Below, piece after piece: positions 57,660-64,000 of a stretch of 64,000 nucleotides of DNA. The stretch spans positions 2,108,001 to 2,172,000 of the forward strand of contig NC_022438.1 in NCBI RefSeq assembly GCF_000470775.1, given 5' to 3'. Position 1 is the first letter of the stretch, and each line of letters begins with the position of its first letter. The notes below the pieces were generated by a model. That model ran no database searches, was not told where the DNA came from, and was given only the letters and a program-made list of their open reading frames with translations. The stretch comes from Leifsonia xyli subsp. cynodontis DSM 46306. GTDB taxonomy: Bacteria; Actinomycetota; Actinomycetes; Actinomycetales; Microbacteriaceae. The position numbers and the translations under genes are program-made.

Positions 57660-57688
57660 AAGGGGTGTCGCAATATGCGACACCCCTT
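57660..57688. terminator. Perfect 13-bp hairpin between convergent units
   Basis: AAGGGGTGTCGCA and TGCGACACCCCTT (57660-57672, 57676-57688) with a 3-nt loop. It lies after the lysis terminator and about 100 bases beyond the stop of the reverse-strand esterase gene, so it may end that transcript. Confidence 0.6.
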
Positions 57689-57788
57689 CAGGGGCTTTGC
57701 ATCATCACCCGGAAATCACCGATCGTTTACGGTGCCGGTTCCCGCTGTACGCCATGCCGATGCTGGCCGGCTTCTCGGGATGGACCCG

Positions 57789-58898
57789 TCAGTTTTTCTT
57801 TGTTGCGTATTTGAAAACATCGACGTAGTGGGCGATGCCAACGCGTGTGGGGTGGAAGGCTTCACCATTACGGTCTGGCGCGCCGAGGGCGTTGAGACCA
57901 TTCACCCAATGGGGTGCAGCGCTACAAGCAGTCCGTGCCTGGCTGCGGCTGCTTGCAGGAAGGAGGGTGAAGCCATACTTTTCTGCCTCTCTCTTGATGA
58001 GACCGTTCAACTTGTCCTGAACCTGGTGAAGATACACCACATCCTCATCCGTGAAAGGCATGTCGGTTTCCTTCAAATCGCCCGTCCCGGTCGTCGTGAA
58101 CGCGTAACAGCCAGCCGCCGGAGTGTTCGCCCGGTCAGGGAACAGATCCGGATAGTCGTAGGCGAACTTCCGCGCGTGCGGCGCACGCGCGCTGATCTGA
58201 CCATAAAGAGCATCGAGGGCCGGTCCCACAACGTCAGTGATCCTGCGGTCCAATTCGTCGTGACCATTCTTCACGTAATCCTGACGACACGTCCTCGAAC
58301 CCGTCTCTGCAACAGGACCCTTGCCGGATTCGGCAAGGCAAGAAATAATGACTCTTGAGAAGCCCAGGTCGGTGCCTCCAGCGGAGACAAGAACCATGTC
58401 GGTGGAGGAGTTCAATGCGTTAATCTGGGGTGGAATGTGGATCGTTTTGCCATCGCTGTCGGTCCTGTCCTGGCCATTGACCATGCCTCGGGCCGTTGCG
58501 CCCATGCAGGTAACATCAGTGACAGAGTAACCGGCTGCGCTGCCTACCAGACGTCCCACGCTGGAATCGGACTGGCCACACACGGCAGCGGGGCCTCCTA
58601 CATCCGCGCCAACACCGTAGGCTGCAGTGAAAGAGTCCCCGATACTCACGAGACCATGCCCAGATGGGCTCACCACACGTTGCCCCGATGACACAGAACC
58701 CACACCGGCGGACGCCGACTGAACGCCGACGAGCGAGAACGTCAGACCCGCTACGACCGAGGTCACGACAGCAAGAGAACGGATTCCCCTCCGCTTCGAC
58801 CGGTCCCTTCGGCCTAAGGCCAGAAACCACCACCCGAGAAGGGGGATGGCATGAGTGCCGTCTTTTACACGAGCCATAACATCACTTTTTATCAACAT
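57789..58898 (-). CDS. Secreted SGNH/GDSL-family esterase or lipase (prophage cargo)
   Basis: 369-aa protein with a Sec-type signal (basic RSKRRGIR, hydrophobic core, cut near SASA-G about residue 64). Block I GDSF holds Ser89; block III-like SAGGTDLGFS; the last block EAFHPTRVG holds the catalytic His. Relatives in actinobacteria use a Ser-His dyad or backbone carbonyl, so Glu at the usual Asp site is not odd. Several Cys pairs could form disulphides. It is transcribed away from phage late genes, as cargo expressed from the prophage. The substrate is unknown; lipid or acyl esters are likely. Confidence 0.85.
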   Translation of the reverse strand: MLIKSDVMARVKDGTHAIPLLGWWFLALGRRDRSKRRGIRSLAVVTSVVAGLTFSLVGVQSASAGVGSVSSGQRVVSPSGHGLVSIGDSFTAAYGVGADVGGPAAVCGQSDSSVGRLVGSAAGYSVTDVTCMGATARGMVNGQDRTDSDGKTIHIPPQINALNSSTDMVLVSAGGTDLGFSRVIISCLAESGKGPVAETGSRTCRQDYVKNGHDELDRRITDVVGPALDALYGQISARAPHARKFAYDYPDLFPDRANTPAAGCYAFTTTGTGDLKETDMPFTDEDVVYLHQVQDKLNGLIKREAEKYGFTLLPASSRSQARTACSAAPHWVNGLNALGAPDRNGEAFHPTRVGIAHYVDVFKYATKKN

Positions 58899-59352
58899 GG
58901 CCGAACGCTACTCTCCAGCCATACACACCGGCAACACCCCTGCGGTAGGTGTGTGGCTGCGGCGTTTGCAGCGGCCGGTAGGCGAACCATTCGGAGAATG
59001 GTGACCCGCTCGGCAGACGGCATCGTGGGTGTTCGGCAGGTAGGCCGTTCTGCTGGTGCTCGCGGTAGAAGCTGGACAAACTTCGCGGCCGTCAGCTGCT
59101 TCTCGGTCATCTCCACCGCCAACGCTGAACGTGTTCGTGATCGCCTTCGCCGGCCGTGGCTGACTCCCTGGCCTTAACTGAGCCTTAGGGTCACCGTCCG
59201 TTTCCACCATTTTTTGGATAGGCCTCCCCGCAGACCCGCTCATGGGGTTAACCTCTTCCCTGCCTCCCAGACAGGCCCCCTCATGAGGGGCCTGTCTGGG
59301 GGGAATGCTCGCTCGTATGGTGCGAGGGGTAGCAGGAATTGAGGAGGTTTTG
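58899..59352. other. 454-base gap with a strong hairpin
   Basis: No gene is well supported; short overlapping minus frames (about 58882-59122) show no family signal. CCAGACAGGCCCC (59267-59279) and GGGGCCTGTCTGG (59287-59299) form a perfect 13-bp stem, placed shortly before the exported protein at 59353. It could be a terminator or an insertion boundary. Promoters for the divergent esterase and the 59353 gene should lie here. Confidence 0.5.
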
Positions 59353-60018
59353 ATGTTGGGTGTGTTCTCACAATCTTGGAGGGTTCGGGTTGTGGCGGGG
59401 GTGGCTGGTTTGGTTGTCGCGGGGCTGGTTGCCGGGTCGTCTGTTGTGCTGGTTTCGCGCGTGGACTCGGCCGTGGGGTCACCGATGCGTGATACCAAGA
59501 CGGTGGTCGACTCTCGTACCCGCCCGGTTCCCCAGGCTGAGGAGGGGCCGTCGGAAGATGATGGCGGTTTTTCGTTCACCGTGCCAGGCGAGCAGACGAA
59601 TGAGGTTGTCGATGCGGGTGGTGTTTCCCGGCGACCGTTTCATGGCACCGGGCGTGCTTTGGGTTCTACAAAGGTAGGGGAGACGGTTATGAGTGTTTTT
59701 CCGACCGAGAATGCTCTGCAGGTTCTGATGCGGGTGCCGTCACCAGGTGCGGTAAGGGAGTACCGGTTCCCGTTACAGATGATGAAAGGTCTTCACCCTG
59801 TTATCCGCCAGGACGGTTCCGTAGCTGTTGTTAGTGACGGGCAGAATGATCCGGTCGGAGGGTTCGCTGTTCCCTGGGCTGTAGACGCGCACGGCGAAAA
59901 GGTGGGGGCTTCCTTCCGCCTCGAAGGAGGCGACCTTGTAGAAACCATCAATGTGCGGCGCGCAACGGTCTTCCCTGTTACGGCAAGCCTTGAGCAGGTT
60001 ATGCAAGAAGGCCAGTAG
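59353..60018 (+). CDS. Exported protein of unknown function
   Basis: 221-aa protein from ATG 59353, picked for GAGGAGG 7 bases upstream (MLGVFSQSWRVRVVAGVAGL). One N-terminal transmembrane/signal segment (about 10-32), an acidic linker and a globular beta-rich C-terminus (PSPGAVREYRFPLQMMKGLH; GGFAVPWAVDAHGEKVG). Similar domains occur in secreted actinobacterial proteins. Probably in the same cargo unit as the genes at 60082 and 60454. Confidence 0.65.
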   Translation: MLGVFSQSWRVRVVAGVAGLVVAGLVAGSSVVLVSRVDSAVGSPMRDTKTVVDSRTRPVPQAEEGPSEDDGGFSFTVPGEQTNEVVDAGGVSRRPFHGTGRALGSTKVGETVMSVFPTENALQVLMRVPSPGAVREYRFPLQMMKGLHPVIRQDGSVAVVSDGQNDPVGGFAVPWAVDAHGEKVGASFRLEGGDLVETINVRRATVFPVTASLEQVMQEGQ

Positions 60019-60081
60019 ACCGGAAAGTTTCGTGAAAACTATTTCGGTAAAGAGCTTTTCCGATGTTTCTCGGATGAATTT

Positions 60082-60405
60082 ATGCGGGTTCACGCCATAA
60101 TCTGGTGGACGCTGTTGGCAATAGCAGTCAGCGGGGTGGGTTTGCTGCTTCTCCCGCGTTTTCTCGTGAGATCTGAGCCACTCGTTGGGTGGGCAGCACC
60201 CAGCATCTATAACACGTGCGGATTGTTCCTTGTCTCCGGAACAATGGGAGTACTTGTTCTTGTCTTCTTGGTCGTCAGGGTATCATCATGGCCAGGCAAG
60301 CGGTTTCACCTGTTCTGGGTCGTCCCCGTCGCGGTTCTTGTTGCAGTCGCGTTTTTTGTCGCCTTGCTGCTGGCGACGGTTTTCGTGCCATACCCCTCTC
60401 TGTGA
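60082..60405 (+). CDS. Small membrane protein with three hydrophobic segments
   Basis: 107-aa protein (MRVHAIIWWTLLAIAVSGVG). Segments at about 5-25, 40-65 and 78-103. Not recognised. It lies between two exported proteins, perhaps in one transcript; no strong RBS is visible. Confidence 0.6.
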   Translation: MRVHAIIWWTLLAIAVSGVGLLLLPRFLVRSEPLVGWAAPSIYNTCGLFLVSGTMGVLVLVFLVVRVSSWPGKRFHLFWVVPVAVLVAVAFFVALLLATVFVPYPSL

Positions 60406-60453
60406 TTTATCTATTGATATTATTTTTGATATTTAAATGATTGGAAGTTCGAA

Positions 60454-61818
60454 ATGAGAATACGACTTTCTCGGAAAACACTCATGTCGATAAGTGTGAT
60501 CACTGTAGTAAGCCTCGGAATGGTCGGCGGCATGGCTCCAGCCCATGCGGCCGGACTGGTAGAATTGCCCGCCGGATGCACCCCTGTGCAAGTTCTCGTG
60601 TTCCGCGGTTCAGGCGAGCCTAGGGGTAGCGCTGGGACGTACAGAGATACGACGATGACCACTAACGGCTGGGAAGGGAAAACTCTACGTCGTCTTCTGG
60701 AAGCCTACGTAGCTCAAAGCCGCGGCACCAGGGCCCCGAGTCCGTATGTGGATACGGTCCCAGTCAAAGCGATCGGTCCGGACGAATTCGGTACCGGGAA
60801 GGGATATCCGGGGGTGGCGGTACCGAGAACGGTCGACGTTGCCTTTATCAAGAAAGTAATCGGGGACTCCGCTCGAGCCGGCGCAACAAATACCGCCTCA
60901 TATATAGATTCGACCATCCAGGCGCAAACTGCTGCCGGTTGCCCGTCTCCGAAGTTTGTTGTCCTCGGTTATTCCCAAGGTGCGATAACTGCGCGCTGGC
61001 TCACCCAGCTGCGACCTGACGATGTCGCGCTCACTCAAATTTTTGGTGACCCGCTGCAATTCGAAAATCAAACCGGTAACCACGGCAGTGGTTCCGGCGG
61101 AAACGGCTTCATGCGCTACATTTCCACCACCCCCGAAAAAATTCAAGACAACAAGTATTACGCGCTTTCCTCTTCCAAAACCGGTCTGTGCCATGGAGGC
61201 GACCCATTCTGCGACTACAACTGGCTCGTGGGAGCGTTCGCAATCGTGTTCCATCAGTTCCAAGAACACCTCGACTATGTCACAGGAAACTCAGAAATTA
61301 CCCAAGAAGGCCAAACCATCAGCCGCAAAGTTGCTCAGCTAATCCAAACCGTCACAGTCAACGGACCCACCCTGGGTCGACAAAAAGCTACACCCGAACA
61401 CAACTATCTGGATGATATCGACATGAACACCCTCATGGCCGACCCCAACGTAACCGTCGCTAACCCCGAAACCCCCCAAGCAAACCTCTCTCCCCTTCAA
61501 CTTCAAGCCATCGGCAAGAACAAGGCTGCACATCTAAACCTTCACCGATTCATCAGCATCCGAGAGGGCAGCACCGTTCGAATCCATGTCGCTGGCATAC
61601 CAGCCGGGCAACAATTCGGCCTTCGCCTTACTTCCCTAACATCCAAGGGTTCTTGGCGACTGCCTGCTGTCTGGACAAGTCCGATCTACACCTCTACCGG
61701 TGGAACCCAAACCATCACCCCAGCCCTCACCGGCATTGACCACGGAAGCTATACCGCAAGCGTGCTTACCAACACATTCACTCACACCCCAGACACCACA
61801 ATCACTATCACCCAATAA
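60454..61818 (+). CDS. Secreted cutinase-family hydrolase (prophage cargo)
   Basis: 454-aa protein with a signal peptide (RIRLSRKTLMSISVITVVSL, cut near PAHA-A about residue 32). Cutinase/alpha-beta hydrolase features: VLVFRGSGEP, nucleophile elbow GYSQG (Ser about 173), CHGGDPFCD (Asp about 250) and FHQFQEHLDY (His about 265), with paired cysteines. A C-terminal extension (about 340-454) looks like a separate beta domain. The DNA is AT-richer than neighbours (TATTTTTGATATTTAAATG upstream). Cutinases cleave plant cutin or other lipid esters. Cargo that could help colonisation of plants is an inference. Confidence 0.85.
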   Translation: MRIRLSRKTLMSISVITVVSLGMVGGMAPAHAAGLVELPAGCTPVQVLVFRGSGEPRGSAGTYRDTTMTTNGWEGKTLRRLLEAYVAQSRGTRAPSPYVDTVPVKAIGPDEFGTGKGYPGVAVPRTVDVAFIKKVIGDSARAGATNTASYIDSTIQAQTAAGCPSPKFVVLGYSQGAITARWLTQLRPDDVALTQIFGDPLQFENQTGNHGSGSGGNGFMRYISTTPEKIQDNKYYALSSSKTGLCHGGDPFCDYNWLVGAFAIVFHQFQEHLDYVTGNSEITQEGQTISRKVAQLIQTVTVNGPTLGRQKATPEHNYLDDIDMNTLMADPNVTVANPETPQANLSPLQLQAIGKNKAAHLNLHRFISIREGSTVRIHVAGIPAGQQFGLRLTSLTSKGSWRLPAVWTSPIYTSTGGTQTITPALTGIDHGSYTASVLTNTFTHTPDTTITITQ

Positions 61819-61966
61819 TGTAAACCGTCCCATCGGCATCGTCATTGACGAAACGACCGCGGAAAAAGAGGCGATCGGAGCGTGAGGAAGGATTGGTACA
61901 ACTGATCGTTAGCGCCGGGAGATGCTGGCGGGGAGAAGATATTCAGAGCGTTCCAGTCCTCGGGCG

Positions 61967-62344
61967 TCACGGAGAGCTCACCACCGGGAGGCGGCGGATG
62001 GTGCGCCGTTCACGTTCCCGGCGACGTGTGAGATGTCCTTGTCCCACGTCACCGTCTGGACGTACTCCCAACCGTCTCGATGAGGAGAAGTGGACGGTGG
62101 CCCAACCGAGTTCAGTGTTCCAGAACCACAGAGTAGTGGCCGGCTTCGCGGCTCGATCCCAGGCGGTCACGTGTGGGCGGTACCAGTCCACAAGGCCCTC
62201 AGCGCCCGTCGTATCTCCGTGGAAACCACGCACGCCGTACGCGCCATCGCTAATGATCGTGTCGGGCGCTTCCCAGTCCTTGTAGGCGCGGAGGACGTTC
62301 CCCCGGTGCAACGTGTAGGGAGGGCGGATGGATATGACGGGCAT
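61967..62344 (-). pseudogene. Decayed phage DNA methyltransferase
   Basis: From ATG 62344 the frame has the start of an actinophage DNA methylase: ISIRPPYTLHRGNVLRAYK, DTIISDGAYGVRGFHGD, PATTLWFWNTELGWATVH. After about residue 85 several frameshifts break it; pieces (WEYVQTVTWDKDISHVAGN) lie in other frames down to about 61985. The C-terminal half is gone. The nearby GATC or other target cannot be inferred. Confidence 0.7.
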
Positions 62345-62671
62345 ACGATCACACTAGCCCCGGGAACCGACCCTCACTCAGAGACAAGCCGGGCACCACC
62401 CGAACACCAACAGGATCGATCTCCTCGCCGATGACAGCATGAGCATGAGCATGAGCACATTCCACCAAATGCCACACCACAAACTGTGGTGACCGGCGGG
62501 CGGGCACCCCTCAGCGCAACACGCCGAATAGTTCCGTGAATATTTGACAGGGACAATTTTATAGTCCAGTCCCACAACCACCAACAAACCCCCACCCCAC
62601 CCCACCCCACATTTTGCCCACAAACACCCCGAAACCAACCAGCCCCAAACGTATGTACTGGCATGCAATCT
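62345..62671. other. Low-complexity gap
   Basis: No gene seen. It holds a GAGCAT tandem repeat (about 62434-62457), CCCCA-type repeats (about 62588-62610) and an AT-rich patch (ATATTTGACAGGGACAATTT near 62540). No firm promoter was identified. Confidence 0.5.
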
Positions 62672-63193
62672 CTACGGCACATAGTGGTAGACCTCTCCAC
62701 CAAGGGATGCGACGGCAGCCCGCGCGACATTCTGCTCCACGGACAAATTCACCGGCCCGGCCGTGTGCCCAGCGAACGCGGCCTGGAGCAACTTATCGGC
62801 CTGGTTCGTGAACTGATACTGGAGGATCGGATCATCACCCAGGGTCACCGTCCAGGAGTCGCCGCGGGCATAGTAGGTCTCGCGTGCGTCGCCAGCGAGG
62901 ACCGGTTCGATGTTCGAGTCACGCCCACTCGCCCACGAGTTGACGTTGATGGTATGCCCGTAAAGCATGCACGTCGCCGTCGACAGCAGGGCCGGGGCAC
63001 CGCCCGCGATGTCACCGACACGAACGTCCTCGCAGCCCTTGATACGGATCGCGATCACCCCAGCATCTTCCCCGATTGAAACCGCAGCGGGCGTGGAAGT
63101 CGTCTTATGCGCGGGCTTCGCAGCGGGCGTCGTCGAGCACCCGGCCAGAGCGAGCACCCCCACGAGCGCGAGAGCGAGGACTGACTTGTTCAT
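62672..63193 (-). CDS. Phage-encoded lipoprotein
   Basis: 173-aa protein with signal MNKSVLALALVGVLALAGC; lipobox LAGC, Cys19. Thr/Pro-rich linker, then a globular domain with a Cys pair (KGCEDVRVGD, STATCMLYG). Lipoproteins beside int are common in temperate actinophages and may block superinfection; that role is inferred. Transcribed leftward, downstream of int and tRNA-Lys. Confidence 0.75.
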   Translation of the reverse strand: MNKSVLALALVGVLALAGCSTTPAAKPAHKTTSTPAAVSIGEDAGVIAIRIKGCEDVRVGDIAGGAPALLSTATCMLYGHTINVNSWASGRDSNIEPVLAGDARETYYARGDSWTVTLGDDPILQYQFTNQADKLLQAAFAGHTAGPVNLSVEQNVARAAVASLGGEVYHYVP

Positions 63194-63243
63194 GGCGCTG
63201 ATCGTACATCCACCGACAGCCGAACCGTTACACCTTCAAAGGG

Positions 63244-63316
63244 TGCCCCCGCTCGGGCTCGAACCGAGGACCCAGTGATTAAAAGTCACTTGCTCTGCCA
63301 ACTGAGCTACAGGGGC
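63244..63316 (-). tRNA. tRNA-Lys (anticodon TTT), complete
   Basis: 73 bases fold fully: acceptor GCCCCTG/CGGGGGC, D-arm, anticodon loop CTTTTAA in stem AGTGA/TCACT, T-arm CTCGG-TTCGAGC-CCGAG. The 3' end is A then CCC; CCA is not encoded. It starts directly after the int stop codon (zero gap). Its sequence differs from the interrupted host tRNA-Lys at 27843, so it is a separate gene, apparently carried by the prophage. Confidence 0.9.
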
Positions 63317-64000
63317 TTACCCAACCATCTTGTCAGATTCGGGAATGGTGCGCATGCGAGCCGAGCTGCGTCGCTGCGCGATCGGCGGAAGGGTGGCGAC
63401 TCCGGCGCGCATGTCGTCCTGGTCGACCTCGGTATAGAGCTGCGTCGTCGCCAGCGAAGCATGGCCGAGGAGTTCCTGCACCACTCGGATGTTGACGCCC
63501 TGCTTCAGGAGAGTGGTGGCGTAAAAGTGGCGGAGGCTGTGCCCGGTGAGGTTCCGGTCCGTGATGCCCGCGTTGCGGATCGCCTTCGAGACGCGGGCGG
63601 AGGCCGACTTCATGAGGATGTGGCCGCTGCCGTTCGGGAACTGCTCATTGCGGTGCGGCGATGGGAACCACCATCCTGTGCGCGGGTAGCTCCGCGCGAG
63701 GTCGATGAGAATAGGGTGGAGGGCTATCACGTGGGCCAAGTTGCCCTTGCGGAGTGAACAGAGAACGCCGCCGTCGAGGTCGACGTCCTCACCTCGGATC
63801 TTGACAATCTCACCGATACGTAGGCCCGAAAGGGCGGCGATGGTAATGATGTCGCGGGTGCGCTTGTACGCGCCGGAGTCCAGCATGGCGTCGACCTGCT
63901 GGATGCGCAGCGGTCGCGGCTTCCGGCGCGGGATCTTGATCTTGGGGAGTCCGGCGGAAGGGTTGTCGGGCCGGTGCCCTTTGACCTGCATCCACGTGAA
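63317..64000 (-). CDS. int: Tyrosine integrase, C-terminal 228 residues (gene runs off the window)
   Basis: The catalytic domain shows all key residues: Arg in SGLRIGEIVKIRGED, Lys region, His/Arg in GHSLRHFYATTLL, His in LLGHASLATTQLYTEVDQDD, with Tyr at TQLY. The N-terminal domain, with the core-binding and arm-binding parts, lies beyond 64000. It integrates the phage at tRNA-Lys. The stop TAA is followed at once by tRNA-Lys. Upstream, the frame continues to the window edge with no stop. Confidence 0.92.
   Translation of the reverse strand, partial: FTWMQVKGHRPDNPSAGLPKIKIPRRKPRPLRIQQVDAMLDSGAYKRTRDIITIAALSGLRIGEIVKIRGEDVDLDGGVLCSLRKGNLAHVIALHPILIDLARSYPRTGWWFPSPHRNEQFPNGSGHILMKSASARVSKAIRNAGITDRNLTGHSLRHFYATTLLKQGVNIRVVQELLGHASLATTQLYTEVDQDDMRAGVATLPPIAQRRSSARMRTIPESDKMVG

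Larger units (their letters stand above)
27877..64000. mobile_element. Siphophage-type prophage inserted in tRNA-Lys
   Basis: A complete temperate phage gene order starts at the tRNA-Lys att site: immunity, recombination and replication, HNH, terminase, head, tail, lysis, accessory cargo, integrase. Most structural genes overlap by 1-4 bases on the plus strand, typical of actinophages. It appears nearly complete, but the antirepressor has a nonsense codon and a methyltransferase is decayed. The right end is outside the window. Confidence 0.93.

Noticed and set aside
62434..62610. Promoter TTGACA plus TATAGT near 62545
   Set aside because: The spacing between the hexamers is only about 10 bases, too short for a sigma-70-type promoter.
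27843..63316. The cut tRNA-Lys at 27843 and the complete tRNA-Lys at 63244 as the two ends (attL/attR) of the prophage
   Set aside because: They are in opposite orientation and share only about 11 bases around the anticodon; site-specific integration gives direct repeats. The integrase extends past 63316, so attR must be further right.

Overview
The window is high-GC actinobacterial DNA. Gene content and order on the left (secA, hpf, comF, lpqB-mtrB-mtrA, a MoxR/DUF58/SpoIIM/RDD cluster, ahcY, phosphomannomutase, DUF3499, pstSCAB, sigK-rskA) are those of Microbacteriaceae. The many decayed genes and an IS481-family scar fit a host-restricted Leifsonia such as the L. xyli group. The species is inferred, not proven.

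Chromosomal part (1-27842). The minus strand carries secA (start only), long-form hpf, and the operon mtrA-mtrB-lpqB-comF. The plus strand then carries a membrane-protein cluster: a GDPD-like membrane protein, DUF4129, DUF4350, moxR and DUF58. DUF4350 is frameshifted and DUF58 has lost its N-terminus. Next come SpoIIM-like and RDD membrane proteins, a frameshifted GNAT gene, ahcY, phosphomannomutase, DUF3499 and a metallopeptidase-like gene. An IS481-type remnant follows. It is fused to the last ~200 bases of polyphosphate kinase, and a mutT1-like gene split by a stop codon comes after it. pstSCAB is intact and preceded by a good PHO box. sigK and rskA are both frameshifted. In all, eight or more genes in 28 kb are broken or truncated.

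Prophage (27884 to beyond 64000). A siphophage-type prophage begins inside a host tRNA-Lys(TTT) gene. Only the 5' half of the tRNA remains, and the phage repressor gene ends in its anticodon loop. Order: repressor (-), divergent Cro-like gene, antirepressor with an in-frame TGA where Trp is expected, small early genes, YqaJ exonuclease and RecT-like annealing protein, PD-(D/E)XK nuclease, replication and DNA-binding proteins, three HNH proteins, terminase, portal, MuF, scaffold, capsid with an inserted beta-rich domain, neck and tail genes, tail chaperones with a -1 frameshift site, tape measure, tail tip proteins, and endolysin/DUF2746/holin ending at a strong terminator.

Right accessory arm (57.6-63.2 kb). 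It carries cargo not needed for a virion: a secreted SGNH esterase, an exported protein, a small membrane protein, a secreted cutinase-family hydrolase (in AT-richer DNA), a decayed DNA methyltransferase and a lipoprotein. A complete tRNA-Lys(TTT) and a tyrosine integrase, both on the minus strand, reach the window edge. Two reverse-strand cassettes sit elsewhere as morons: 29554-29907, between direct repeats, and two small membrane genes at 48942-49381.

The most interesting points are the repressor/att/integrase/tRNA-Lys layout, which resembles integration-linked immunity phages, and the secreted esterase and cutinase cargo in what looks like a plant-associated host.
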